A stretch of 64,000 nucleotides of DNA from Brachynemurus nebulosus (GCA_035578155.1 JAPWDM010000001.1:170969498-171033497); one strand, 5' to 3'. Positions 48,736 to 61,875 are shown, numbered from the stretch's first letter. The notes: generated by a model not told the origin, from the letters alone. Numbers and translations: made by a program.

Positions 48736-50214
48736 TTTAAAACAAAAATTTTTGTACTCTACTGTCCTAGACGTGTGCTATCATGGGCCGTACATGAAAA
48801 AACTAAATTCTGACACATGCGATTTTTGTCGCCAAAAACTTTTGTTTAACATGTTTATAATTATCACATCATTCTGGCAACCGGTGAGGTACTTTCGCAT
48901 CACAACACCGGTCTATGGATTGGCGGTTGAGAAACACTAACTTAGTGCATTAATTCTGTAAATATTATCTTATCTGTTATCTAAAATTTTATTTAGGTAC
49001 ATAACGGTTAAATTATCTGTTATCTTTATCTACATATTTTAAATTATGTTATTTACAATATTATATGTTATCTAGATAATAAAATTCGATATCTTGCCCA
49101 ATACTGGACTTACATTTAACTAAATTATAGACCAAAACTAGTAAACTTGTGAAAAAATATTTGAAATCCGTTAAAAAATAATAGAGAAATAGACAATCAA
49201 AATTTAAGGTGAAATGATTGATTTTCAATCCACTTGTGACGTCAAATATTCGCTCAATTGGACACTGAGTGTCTTTTATGCAATATTTACATATTTAATT
49301 GAATTATGTTAAATTACCATGGATTTAATATTGTTTAAAAAAAGATATATTTTTATTTTATATAAGTATTTATGAACCTTCAAAAGCTTAAAAATAACAT
49401 TTTAAATCGTTAAAATATTGAATTTGTAAAAGATAAAAATTTTCAAATTATCGGATCCCTAGTAATTAACGCATTTACCAGCATTATAAAAGTTCATTAA
49501 AAAAGATTATTCGTTCTATTTGTAATCCTGTAATAAAGATGACGTCATACATCTGTATCAGATGAAATAGAACTATGTATCTGTGTAAAGTGCAACTTTA
49601 AAGTCCCGTAACTTTATGAGTTGTTGAAATACCTTAATTTTTCTTTTACACTTTTATTTTATTTTGTAGTAATTTTTATTTTCACCATTAAAAAGAATGG
49701 TAGACTTCTCCATTGTGCATTATACTATATTCACCGAAACAATTCCTAAATACAAAACATCAAACAACAACAAACAGCTCGTAGGACACTCGGACAGAAC
49801 ATCAATCATAGTGCTTTGTTCAAACTGAAGCGATATATTCAAATATTTTAACAATAGATAATTACCAGTAAAAATAAATAAAACAACTTTATTAAACTTA
49901 AATACTTTTGTATAAGTATTTAAATATTTACTAAAATTTAGGTTTATTTATTAATCTTAAGTTAGATATTTTAACATTTTGTGCAATATTATAAAAATGA
50001 AATTATATGCAACTAATCAAAATAAATAATAAGTATATTTTGTTATTTAAATTTTTTTAAGAGAATACTGAAACGATAAAGTAATCTAAAAAAAAATCAT
50101 AAGTACTAAAATTTAAAAAAAAGTTTGTTTTCTAAATCCTCCAAATTCACATATTACCGTTTCTGCGTAATCGCTTGTACCAACTTCATGAAACATAGTC
50201 TGGGCATCAACTAA
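48736..50214. other. AT-rich stretch, no gene recognised
   Basis: A 62-codon frame at 48752-48940 shows no domain. Confidence 0.4.
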
Positions 50215-50405
50215 ATTGTACTTTATGTGTCCATTTTGGAAATTTCAACCAATAAATATTTAAATTTCGCTTGCTGATTGGTAATGTTTTCTAAGATCCG
50301 CTTGGCGGTTGGCTTAAAAATAGACGCAAAAGTGTTTTTGGTCCTTTGGGATTAAAAGTGACACTTTACGCCTCCCTATTTTAGTTCCATAATTGCAAAA
50401 CATTT
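50215..50405 (+). repeat. Dispersed repeat family D, copy 3 (3' part)
   Basis: TTGGCTTAAAAATAGACGC, GGGATTAAAAGTGACACTTT and CCATAATTGCAAAAC match the 3' portion of 39322-39830. Confidence 0.7.
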
Positions 50406-53400
50406 TTTTTATCTTAGCTAAAAAAAACTTCAGTTTTTAATAATTTACAACTAGGTGCATATTCCACCATGCATACTTTAAATTTTGTATCGATAATTTT
50501 AAGAATTACATTTTTGCCAGTTTCTTAATTTATTTGATTTAAGTTTTATTGGTTATTAAAATAAGAATGGAATCTCTACCGACATCTTTTGTTTCCAAGT
50601 GTACTTGCGGTTAAATTCCTTTCAAATCAAAATTAGGAGCCTCCACATGTCTATAAATATTTTTTGAAGTTGTCCAAATAAATTTATATCAAAATATTAA
50701 TCAAATACGGAACTATTTAATACTAATTTATATCTAATAATTTGTTATTTATTTCACAAATTAATATTTCTCTGCTTGGGAGGCACTTAGTAAATTGTAC
50801 AGTTGTACACTGTTAAGGTCGGACATTGAACTTCTTAATATACTTACATGAACTTTGCGAAAATAAACATTTCTTTTACAAATGAATTTTTGCAAATAAT
50901 ATTTTTTTATGTTTCCTTACTCACAATCAGTCTTTAAAAATATTTTTTGGGAAGAAAAACTATTTCCTTTGCTTTGTTACGGTAGGAACATTTTACACAC
51001 CGTTAAAAAGGTAAAAGTATATGTAAATTTCGTATTAATCACAGATATGCTTTGTCGGATAACTGTCTACCATTTCTCCACATTTACAATACTCCATATT
51101 CATTTATTAAATAAAACAGTAAGTATTTGTGAAAAACAAATTTCCGCCAGCACTCGTAGAATCATTAACGACACTAATGTTGCTTCCAGATCAAATCAAT
51201 CTAGCAGAAACTACAACAAAAAAAAATATTTAAATATCTAAAAATGGATTAAAAAAATTTTTTTTGGCCTTTTTTTAAAACTTTCTATGTTTTCAAAGTA
51301 GTAAAAATTTAAATTTCACAATATCCGTAAACCCTACAATAAAGCAACTGTATTGAAGGTACATGCCAAATTTAAAGTCGATTGTATAAATAAAACTTGA
51401 GAATTATGTCTAACAGCTTGAAAAATGTCGTTTCAAGCAAAATGAATTTCAAGTTTTTACTTGAAGTATAATAATATCGTATTAAAATGGCTATAACTTT
51501 ACAAATATTCAAAAAATTTTTACATCTCCTTTTGAGCATACATTTTGAAAGATCTGGACTTTCAAAAAATGAAAAAGAAATCGAATTTTAAAAAATTGTA
51601 GAAGACTACTAAAATACCACCTTAATAATAATGCTAAATTTGCTACCTTAATAAAAATAAATTTACTAAAAAACATAGGAGCTTTAATAGAACACCAACT
51701 ATTTATATTAATTACTTTGCTATCACTTGAGTGATTAATTGGCAGTTGATCTGATATTTCATATTTCACAAGCTGATGATATTCCTTTCGAATTTTGAAG
51801 AGATTCATAATTGTTGTTAACATTTGGAAAATTCTTATCTGATAAAAACATTTTCAATAATAATATTTTACTTAGAATATTAAATAGGAAAACACTTGAA
51901 ATATTAATATTCATATTTTCTCGTGAATATTTTTTCCCATTTTATCAATTTCTTAGATAATTAAAGTAAGGATAATTTAAGGAAATCAATTATTAATATT
52001 TTCATGTTAAAGAAGGAAATGATTCCTAATGATTTTCTGTGTTCAGTCGTTTCATTATTATTCATTCAGAGGCAGGTACAAAACCAAGAAATTTAAATAT
52101 ACAATTACAGATTTTCAAGAAATCATGAATTTTTCAAATTTAATAAATCTCTTTATTTTAATTAGCAGTATCGTCAGTAAGTTTGTTTCAATAATATACC
52201 AATTAAAATGTAATAATAATTATCTTAGAATATTGTTTAAACAATTATTTAAAAAAAAAAAATGGTAAGAAAAAAAAAACTTGATTTCCATCACAAAGTG
52301 AGACGGAGGTACAAGTCACTATACGTATTTTAGTTTTTCTTTCTCTTTTTCGCTATATAAATGCTAATCATACATAAAATGTATTAATAAATTTTTATTT
52401 TATAGCTAAAATGGGCAGAATAGACTAAATACGTGCATTAGATATTATTTGTAATGTACAATTATTATTTTTTTCTGAAAAATCTTTTCAAATTTTCTCA
52501 TATAGCTTGTATCTCGACACTATACTTCATAATATATAATCTGCGGTAATTCGATTCGGGAATGATTCTGGTGTAATTAGAACGTCATTTAAAAATTAAA
52601 ACTGCTTTAAAGCTAATCGACAATTAAGTTTCATAAAAGTTTTGTCACTTTTAACATGGAAAGATAGTTAAAATAGATTTTTACAACGAAAAAAATTGTA
52701 CAAGACTTTTTATTGGTCATTTCATTGTATGTAGGTAAACGCGAGAAAAATGAAACAATTTTATTAGTAAATTTAGTGAATTTACAACCCGTATAGTAAC
52801 AAAATATTAACACCTTAACGATTATAACCTATAATAATAAAACATCCAACTGTTATATGGAATAGTTGACGCCCTACGACGTTGTGTGTGAGTTAATAGG
52901 CTTTTATTTGACGTTTTATAACGTCTGTGACCGCTAATGTGTCAAATTATTTATAGAAATTATACTATTTATTTTGTTAAATTCTGTCTTACTGGATTAC
53001 ACTGGAATTTTTTATTTTTTTTTTCGAATAAATGAAACCATGATATTTTTCGTAAAATCTGAAAGTATTTAAGGTATTTGGTGCGAGATAGGTACAAAAG
53101 AATATCACGAAAAAAATTTCCTTTTATTAAAAATTAACGAATTAATACTCTTCAGTTATTATATTTGTATACGACTTTTTTTTTGATTTCCGCGCCCTTA
53201 TTTTGTAGCAATATAAAAGCATTGTTAAAAAAGCGTTGCAAAAAGCGTTGTAAAATGATATTTATAAATTATATTTCAAAAACGGCGTGGACAATAATTT
53301 TTATTTGTTATTAAATATGGTTTGTAACTTTGTATTTTATAACAGTATTAATTTTTTTATCAAATTCCTTTGAGACGTTTTCATTTTATTCAAAAAAATC

Positions 53401-54303
53401 ATGTGAATATGTCAACTTCCCATAAAGACCTGTGTTAAAATTATAAAACGTTGAAACCGTTTTTCTCAAAATTGGGTCCGTCAATTTTTGTTTTCGGTAT
53501 AGGCTCGTATTATTGGTATTGAATTAAATAAATGTTTAGAGAAGTTTCGCTAAAATCCTTTGAAAAATCGTTTTTCGGACCAACTACCTTAACCCCTTAT
53601 CACATACGAAGTCATATACCTATGGATTCTAAGTTTTACTATTTTTTTTCAACATATTAAATTTTTTTTTTTTTGAAACTAACGTTAAATCCTAACTTTA
53701 TACTCTTTCAAGTAACGGAACGTAATTTTTGTTGTCTTTGGTAAGTGCGGGTTGTCAAATTATTTGAAGTTATGTTCAGAGTGTCCGACCGTTACAGTGC
53801 AATTAATTGGCGCTAATTTTATTTGTGAAAACTAAAAACCATAAAACGGTAAGTACTAAAATCAAAAATTTTTAGAACACATTCTTTATATATTCAAGAA
53901 CATGGAATAGTTGTGATTCGTGTGTGTTTTTTTGTTTTCTTCGATTTTTGGGGCTTATTTTGAAGTTGCCATATTTAGCTTCGTATGCAAGTAATTTCTA
54001 TACAATAAGACTCAATTTCTTTTTCTTAATTTGACTACTAAAATAAAAAAAGTGAAAGACATTTTCAGTAAAAAAAATTTTTTTCTTCACCTCTTTCATA
54101 ATTCATGCAATAAAGGGTTAAGACCTTTTTCAAAAAATTTTCAATAGAATATCCGTAGTATTTTTTAATTTCTTTTCCGAGGATAATTAGCCATCTTTGC
54201 CCTAGTTAATAGTGTCATGTTGTGTTTGCTAATGCGATATCAAACAATACACATCTCGGAAATAAATCAAAAGAAACATGTAGTTGTGTATCCAAAGAAA
54301 AAC
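50406..54303. other. AT-rich stretch, no gene recognised
   Basis: The 110-codon frame at 50909-51241 has no recognisable domain. About 55 bp at 51330-51385 (with TATTGAAGGTACATGC) resemble, in reverse, 62505-62570. A strong splice-donor-like ACGGTAAGTACT at 53845-53856 has no recognised exon before it. Confidence 0.4.
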
Positions 54304-54342
54304 TATAAATACAGCCATCAAATCTTGAACTAATTCAGTTCA
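54304..54342 (+). promoter_or_regulatory. Core promoter of CAP gene 2 (TATA + initiator)
   Basis: TATAAAT at 54304-54310 is followed by TTCAGTTC, with the initiator A at 54337, 33 bp from the first T of the TATA box. This is the standard spacing for an arthropod TATA/TCAGT promoter. It predicts a 5' UTR of about 66 nt to the ATG at 54403. Confidence 0.75.
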
Positions 54343-54402
54343 ACAAGATTACAATCAGAGACTTTGACAAGCGTAGATTAAAATAAATACATTTAAAAAG
54401 CT

Positions 54403-55206
54403 ATGTTGTCAAGTCTAGTGATTGTTTCTCTTGTCGTCACACTTCAAGTCACCATACAAACGATTCAAGCATTTTCTTCGATCCCGCTCGTCTCCAGCGA
54501 TTTCAACTATTGCCAAGTAAAATGTACCCGCAAAAAGGTGGTCTACAATCATACAATGTGCATACGACCAGGTTGTCAAATTGAAGATTCGTGTGCCAAA
54601 GTACAACAGATCCCGTTGACTAAAAGTGAAGAAACCTTCATCCTGCACATCCACAATAAATATCGCAACATCATCGCGAAAGGTGACGCGCCAGGACAAC
54701 CACCGGCAGCCAACATGAAGGAACTTGTATGGGATGACGAGTTGGCACAGATTGCACAATGTTGGGCCAACGCTTGTAAATTTGAACACGACAAGTGCCG
54801 TAAAACACGCAAAGGTGTCGACGTTGGACAAAATATCGGCGTATACGGTACAACACGATCCCGCAACACAATCAAGGGACGCGACTCCTTGGAACGGATT
54901 ATTCGCAACTGGTATCGTGAGGTGATTATGTTCAATCGTAAGGATATCAAAAAGTACAAGTCAAATGCCAAAGTGGGCCATTACACGCAACTGGCGTGGG
55001 CCAACACGTCACGTGTGGGTTGTGCACGCGTGTTTGGTTTTAAATTGAAGAAACGCAAGACGTTCCATCGAGTTTTCCTCTACTGCAACTATGCGGAGGC
55101 GGGTAATTGGTTGAAAGAGTCTGTGTATATTGAAGGAATGCCGTGCAGATCGTGCCGTTGTAGCCTGAAATATCGGAGTCTGTGTGAAACTCGTGAGAAG
55201 TCATAA
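54403..55206 (+). CDS. Secreted CAP-superfamily protein with Cys-rich C-terminal tail, gene 2
   Basis: A 267-aa secreted antigen-5-type CAP protein, paralogue of the gene at 37785. Residues 1-23 read as a signal peptide. N-terminal cysteines C37, C41, C53, C58 and C64 mirror those of gene 1. The CAP domain starts near residue 72. Likely cavity residues are H84, E113, E173 and H193; CAP1 is GHYTQLAWANT (192-202). CAP2 is FLYCNYAEAGNW (225-236), with Glu232 where the family signature expects Pro, Ala, Arg or His. The WANACKFEHDKC block (121-132) is nearly identical to gene 1. Unlike gene 1, the protein continues about 30 residues past the CAP domain with a basic tail carrying four cysteines (C248, C251, C253, C261). 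The region around 210-222 is rich in Lys/Arg. The gene is a single exon with a good promoter and one consistent ATG. Function in the animal is unknown. Confidence 0.95.
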   Translation: MLSSLVIVSLVVTLQVTIQTIQAFSSIPLVSSDFNYCQVKCTRKKVVYNHTMCIRPGCQIEDSCAKVQQIPLTKSEETFILHIHNKYRNIIAKGDAPGQPPAANMKELVWDDELAQIAQCWANACKFEHDKCRKTRKGVDVGQNIGVYGTTRSRNTIKGRDSLERIIRNWYREVIMFNRKDIKKYKSNAKVGHYTQLAWANTSRVGCARVFGFKLKKRKTFHRVFLYCNYAEAGNWLKESVYIEGMPCRSCRCSLKYRSLCETREKS

Positions 55207-57335
55207 TGCACAATATTTAACATTAATTGGCGTAGATGAATTTGTTTGCGAGATTGAAAGAAGAAACGGAAGAAGAAAATTGTTGAATCCATGTGACTCT
55301 GTAAGTGTTTTTTTGTTGATGTTAACAGTGAAGGTGAAACAGTAATTTATTTATTTATTCTAGTTTTTTTTTTACAAGTGAATTTAAAATTAATTTAAGC
55401 AATTAGATAAAAAAATTAATTGAAATTAATAATACAATTTATACAGATAGGTGTAACAAAAATTTTAAACAAAAAGTATTAAAAGATTTTTTTAACAGCT
55501 GTTCGGAATATACAAATACCTTCCAAAAGTGACCCGTGATACATCAACGCCGTGACACTGAATTGTTTAAACGACGGAAAAATGTTGAGAATCACTGATC
55601 ACTGCGGAAATATCCATATAAATTTACAATAATTACCTTGTATGCAATAACAATAACTTCTGTTATAATTTTTTTTATTGAAATTATTTATTTTTTTTTA
55701 CATATTTATGAGATTCGTACATACTATCTGTTAACCTTGTTTATATAAACAAATCGTTACGGGTAATATCAATTTTTATTTCTATAGCATGTTTCCAGAA
55801 AAATATTTTATTATTTCGACATAATACATTTTGAATACAGTGGCGCCATGAAAATTTATAGTTATTCAAAATTAAAATTTTATCAATATTTAGCGTTTTG
55901 CTCTGTTTCGTAAAGCGGAACATCTGTGAGATCAGTTTCATGTCGGTCCGTCCATTGGTCCGTTCGTCCATGAATTAAGTAATTAGATATAAAAAAAGTT
56001 GAATTTTCATTCTAGAGATTAATTTCAAGTGAGTAAATTGGGAAATAGGAGAAAAATTTGTCAAGAGCATCGTTTAAGGTGTCAAAGAAATGATATGCTT
56101 TTTATGCATACTTATCTTTTCTTTATTACCAAAAAAAAAAAAAAATTCTGAGTAAAAATTATCCGAGTTTAAATGGTTTGATTTGGCACGTCAAAATTTG
56201 ACGCTTGCAACTTATGAAAAATAACAAGTAATAATTTTCTTTACATTCTGAATTGTCCTGAAACACGCTGTATTATTATTTTAATTATTACCTACCTACA
56301 AATAAATTTGAAATATTTATATATTATTTAAAGCAATATTTTATTTTATACATTATGCCGTATATTTTTATAAATTTTATTTTATTAAAAATAAAATTAT
56401 TTTTCATTAAATAGTTTTCTTTGTAATACTACACCAGTGATTCCAATTATCCTAACTAATATTTTCACTAATCAAATTTTTAGTGACAATATTTGAAGAA
56501 TTAAATCAAAAATTCGAAACAATATTTGATTTATAATGCGATTGCAAGTATCGGACAGAAAATGCATTCTAATTTAAACAGTTTTTCTTTCCTTTTTCTT
56601 ATTTTCAATAAAATTATCCTTGAAATAGTTACTTTCGTATTAACTACAACATTTTTGTTCTATATTAATAATTTATAATTTAACAAGTATCTGCACCGAA
56701 CAATGTACTGCTAACTTGGTTTTGTACAATTTTTTTTTAAAATAGATTTTTAGCATTGTCAGAGCAAGGTAAAACAAAAAAGACATTTAAGTTTCATTAA
56801 ACTGGTTCGCGTATTAGGGCTTAAATTCTACTAAATTCTAAAAAAAACTTACCATTTTTATCGTTGCAATTTAATATTATTTAATTAAAAAATTTCGTTT
56901 TTCAAAATTTGTTTTCTTTTTCAAATACTAAAAAATAAATTAATTTATAATAATTTATAAAAATAAAAAAAGAAGACCTTCAACTAATATTCAGTGATTT
57001 GACTGACAGAGATTTCGGTAATTTTCTCGGTTTTAAAATTAAATTATTAAAATACTATGATTCAGAATTCATTGATTTTAATCTTTAAATGTTCTTAAAA
57101 TGTAAACTTTTTTTATCCTGTAATCCAAAACAGAGGGTATTTGTTTACTCGATTAAGTGAAAGTTTTTGGGGATAACCCCCTCAGTTAGGCGTTAAAAAA
57201 GTCAGTTTCGATAATTTTTATTTCACAAACTATACATTAAATACGAATAATTAGCGTAATATTACCTATCAAAAACATTCATTGATTTTTTGGTTGGTCA
57301 TTCATTAAAAATTGTTGGAACTAACAAACCCTTGA
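55207..57335. other. AT-rich stretch, no gene recognised
   Basis: No clear AATAAA follows CAP gene 2 within about 200 bp on the plus strand. A 76-codon minus-strand frame at 55741-55971 contains an ERTNGRTD-like low-complexity start and no domain. Confidence 0.4.
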
Positions 57336-57535
57336 ATGACTCTTCAGTCAGACAGGTTCGATGCCAGTTCGAAACCTCAAAAAATTAGTTTTTTTTTTCC
57401 AAAATTCAAAAGTTTTTTAACATTATTTTTACTCCGTCATAAATTTTCGAGAATTTTCGATCGGAATTTTCGAGAAAAACTAATTTTTGAACCGGAAGTT
57501 ACGCAGGATACTGCGATAAGGGTATTTAATATTAC
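57336..57535 (+). repeat. Dispersed repeat family A, copy 4 (diverged)
   Basis: CTTCAGTCAGACAGGTTCGA, TTTTCGAGAAAAACTAATTT and GATACTGCGATAAGGGTA follow the order of copy 3. Confidence 0.6.
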
Positions 57536-58099
57536 AAAATAGGTTTGTCGCCTCTTTAATAGAATCAATATCCCTGTCGGTTAGTGATGTACCAATAAAA
57601 CGATTGTCTTAAATGTTTTTATTTTAACAAATTTCTCTAACTCAATTTACTTCTCTTTTTTTCGTCGTATTGATATGAGAAGCCGAAAAGCGAAATCTAC
57701 TCTCAACAATTTAAATAAAATAAATATAAGGGAATGACTGGCTCTGTACTGTATTATTAAAGGCAAAAGAAAATTCCCTTGTGATATTTCTTTTTTTGCT
57801 GAATATCTAATATGCCATGATAAGACACTTTATTTCATGACAATAGCTCGAAAATGTAATAATAACTTAGGTTGACCTATCTTTTGTCTGTCATTTAGAT
57901 ATCATGGTATTATATTACTTATATAAAATGTACCCATTTATTAGATTCCGTAAGTTAGTATTATATTCGATGAAATGAACGACTGTGATTCTAAAAAGAA
58001 TTTATTAATATTTAACGAGATACTTCAATATAAGTTGTTGATAAAAGATTTCAACAAAAAGTAATTGATTATTTATTCTAAACTGACTCGTTTTATTAA
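57536..58099. other. AT-rich stretch, no gene recognised
   Basis: Nothing recognisable is present. Confidence 0.4.
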
Positions 58100-58101
58100 T
58101 A

Positions 58102-58387
<286 letters not shown>

Positions 58388-58573
58388 TAATTAATAAATT
58401 GTATAATTTTAGAAAAATACTAAATTCTAAATATTATACAATACATTCAAAGACAGGGCCGAAATTGCCTTTGAAAGGCTCTTGGATATTATTTGTGTAC
58501 AGACTCCTTGCATACGGTCAAAGCTGGAAAAAATTAAGAGTTCCATTGCCAACTTTTAGAAAAGAATCATTAA

Positions 58574-58901
58574 TCTACTTAATAAATCAGACAACGCACA
58601 GCCTAAACCGTTGGGTTTAAGAGAATGGAATTATTCACAGGAGTTCCCTATGTAACGTAGGTAAGCACTAAAAAAGGATTTTTGAAAATTCGTTCCCTAA
58701 GAGGGTTAAATCGGAGATGAAAATTTTGTTGTTCAAATTGTTTTAATTTGAAATTCGACATTTTTGAAGTTAGAGATATTTAAAAATATGTTACTATGGT
58801 TATTAGAATAAATAATATCTTATTTTAACAAATCTTTTATCACTAACTGAGTTTCCGAAATGTTGCTGATGGTAAATCCCATCGGGTGGATATACGACTA
58901 G
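58574..58901 (+). mobile_element. Helitron-like non-autonomous element, copy 3
   Basis: It starts TCTACTTAATAAATC after A and ends ATATACGACTAG before T, matching the A/T insertion preference of Helitrons at both sides. Near the 3' end, GATGG-TAAAT-CCCATC forms a short hairpin. The body aligns with 6540-6846 and 13294-13616. Confidence 0.65.
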
Positions 58902-59139
58902 TTTCTAATAATTCTACCAAAGTGAAAAAAATTGCTGTTATTAGAAGACCCGAATGTGCCATTACCTCCCCTAGAAACTAAGCCTTTCATTAATATTGAA
59001 TAGAAGATTCGATTTGTTAACAGATTCCTTGTGAATGTCTCAACATTTTTTGCCCATCGTTTTGAAAAAAGGTAATTTCGAAAAAAAGCCAGGTAAAATT
59101 TGGAAACGTGTTTATCGTTTTGTGTATATATTCTTATTA
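58902..59139. other. Spacer without recognised gene
   Basis: TTGCCCATCGTTTTGAAAA near 59050 resembles 33020-33040, a possible short repeat. Confidence 0.35.
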
Positions 59140-59335
59140 TTTTTGAGTTATTTATGGAAAAATAACAAAAGTACGGACATAAGGTAATGAAATAAAGTAA
59201 TGAAAAAAAGTTATTGACCAAACTGAAGAGATTCCAAAATGTTACGTGCAGCGAAAAGGCGTTCTTAAACATTTTTGACCGCCCGAATTCATTTCAGAGA
59301 CCGGGTTCAAAACGATTTTCAAAATACATATTTCC
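59140..59335 (+). repeat. Dispersed repeat family E, copy 2
   Basis: It matches 34235-34415 (ATTTTTGAGTTA, AAGGTAATGAAATAAAG, ATTCCAAAATGTTACGTG). Confidence 0.7.
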
Positions 59336-61035
59336 GTAGTCATAATTCCTTTTATATATCATTCTAAAGATGCTATAGTGAAAAGAACGACAATTGAAAA
59401 CGACTCATCCACGTAAATTTGTTTTAGACAAACTCGTAATATAGCTATCTCTCACAAGATCTACTATGTAATGTATTGAAAAAGGATAGTAGAAATTTAT
59501 AATAACTTTTATATGTGACAAAATTTTATTTTTAAAATGAGTCATTTTCAGTTCTTAAAATAAGATTATAATAGGTACGTGATTTAAGTCAATAAAAAGA
59601 AGAATTTTTTTCAGAAAAAGAAACACTTATGAAAACAAGAAAACTTTTCAACATTGGTTTATATTGTATTGTGAAAATAATTGTCTAAACTGCATATACG
59701 TCTCTATAAAATCTTGATTAAAAAATTTGTGGTAAAATAAATGAATCGAACATTTTAAAAACCACAAGAACGTTTATGATTTTCTATTATTCCCATCAAA
59801 CAATTGTCAAAATTTATTTCTACAAATATCAAACGTATTGAATTGTTTTCTAAGATTCATTAATCAACTTTTGTATTTTTAAATATCCTTTTATTATTTT
59901 TTTTCCTTAAATACACCTATTGAGAAAACAATTGCACAGTTTTATTGTACAATTGTTTTAAAGACCACAGAATATTGAATAAATAGATAGGTAAGGTACT
60001 GATTGTATGAATAGACGAAAGAATTTCTTTTGTATGAAATACATACGAGTAGATGGTTGAACAATTTTTATTCAACTCTAATTACATAGACAATTTATTA
60101 CGTAAATTGGTATCATTTGTTTCGCATTCTATAATAATAGATGTATAAAAAAAGGTATTTTCCCTTTTTTTTTGTTATTAGACAAAATGTTTGAACGCAA
60201 TAAATGAGTATGTACGAGAAGGTAAATGTTTCGTATAGTGACTGTCATTTCCAAATGTAATAGAATTGATCCAACTAAGGATTTTTATAATCTATTTTTT
60301 TTAGTACTAAATCGCCCATTATACTTATTTATGTTAATTGAATATTTGGAATTGTTCTAATTTGAAAGTTAACTCTGTCTGTGGATTTATATTAAGGGGT
60401 CATTTATAAGTGATGTGTTAAAAAAAAACCTTTTTTTTAGAAAAGCTATTTACTGTAATAAAAAAAAACGCCGTGAACACAGAGCCCCTTCACGGGAGTC
60501 GAATTTTTCCCTTCATTTTCGGTATTTTCAAGATTTCTAAATGTAATTGAAAGGCTATAGGCGGATTGTCGTTTTGGTGGTTTCAGAAACTAATAATAAG
60601 TGTTCGGCTGATCGAGGAATTGGAAGATTTTAGGTGACTACTTTCTTTTTTTCGGAAACTACGCAGTTACAAATGTTTTTATAAACATATTCAAAATTCG
60701 CAAACGATTTCCGATTGACTGAGTACCCGGAAACCTTATTCCCTTGTTACGGTCTTGTCGGATAGACTGTAATAGTCTAATTTTACGTTGAAAAATACGT
60801 TTAATTTTTTTTAGCCATTCATCTGCTGCCCTTGTAAACTGAAAGTTAAAAACAGGAACGGTGCCAGTGATTCAGCAAAACCAATTGTCCTAAAACTTGA
60901 TGCATTCTCTTTATTATGGTGTTTTTTTATAAGACTATCTAGGATCAGCTCTCAAAATATAAAATTGTGTTTTTTAAAACACCTGAGACGTCAAAAAACA
61001 GAGCAACTTTCCTTACTTCCTATGTTATGCATTGA
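59336..61035. other. AT-rich stretch, no gene recognised
   Basis: A small GC-richer patch at 60465-60505 (CCGTGAACACAGAGCCCC) looks like a repeat end. No gene is seen. Confidence 0.4.
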
Positions 61036-61446
61036 AAGTGTAAGTCAAAGTAGATTAAGAATGGTACACTACTTTTGAGTCCAAAATAAGCTTTTTCTGC
61101 GCAGTTCGTCATCTATGTCATAATACGTCACATATTTGAATTTTTAGAAAAAGATAACATTACAATTACTTATTATTATATTTATACAGTGTGTTTTTTG
61201 AGAGTTACCATTTTTATTACAGCCAAACCGTTGATAAGAGCTATAAAGATCCTGACTATAGCAATCGGTTGTCCCCGTCGATATCTGCAACTCTTTTTTG
61301 AACAATTTCTCAATTAAATCAACGGTTTGGCTGTAGTAAAAATGACAACTCTCAAAAAACTCGGGCTGTATATATGTAATTCGCCATCTACGTCATCAAG
61401 ATCTGAGCGTCGGCATACCTTTCTTAATCTACTTTGATGTAAGTAT
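61036..61446. mobile_element. Nested palindromic MITE
   Basis: The outer arms (AAGTCAAAGTAGATTAAGAA at 61042 and TTCTTAATCTACTTTGATGT at 61421) and the inner arms at 61183-61372 are concentric. The inner arms are TTTTTTGAGAGTT with ACAGCCAAACCGTTGAT at the left, mirrored by ATCAACGGTTTGGCTGT with AACTCTCAAAAAA. The structure is either one long imperfect foldback or a 190-bp MITE inside an older palindrome. It is non-coding. Confidence 0.8.
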
Positions 61447-61875
61447 TAAAAAGTTTTTGTGAAAATCTATTACAAGGGTTTTTTTACATTTGCTATATAA
61501 AATTAAGGTAATACTTGAAACCCAAAATATTATTTTTTCCTTTGTGTAGGGAGAGATCGAAACCCGCATAACCACCCCCTTAGGTCCGCGTTTGAAAATT
61601 GTATCATAGAAAATGGTGAAAGTACTGTGAAAAACACTGAAAGAATGTCATTAACATTTCCACAACGTTCCCACAACTGTTTATCAGTGAACAAAAAAAC
61701 AAATTCCTCTACTTATTCGACTATTGAACTCAAACACTCGAAATAGAACGGTATTAATCGAAGTCATGAATATAAAACTCTTGATTTCATACATACACAC
61801 TTACAAAGCTATATTACGTATAGAATAATAGCTACGACTAACTAGTTGGCTCTTCGCTAGCAAGCTCACCGCTTG
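61447..61875. other. Spacer without recognised gene
   Basis: Nothing recognisable is present. Confidence 0.4.

Noticed and set aside
50909..51241. 110-codon plus-strand frame
   Set aside because: No motif, biased composition and no supporting signals; kept only as an intergenic note.
53845..53856. Strong splice-donor-like ACGGTAAGTACT upstream of CAP gene 2, as a possible first exon
   Set aside because: CAP gene 2 has its own TATA/initiator 66 nt before its ATG, and no exon is recognisable before the donor; it may be chance.
54415..55292. Several frames (up to 138 codons) on the minus strand, and one shifted plus frame, over CAP gene 2
   Set aside because: Shadows of the CAP coding sequence. 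They are open because the gene is less AT-rich than its surroundings.
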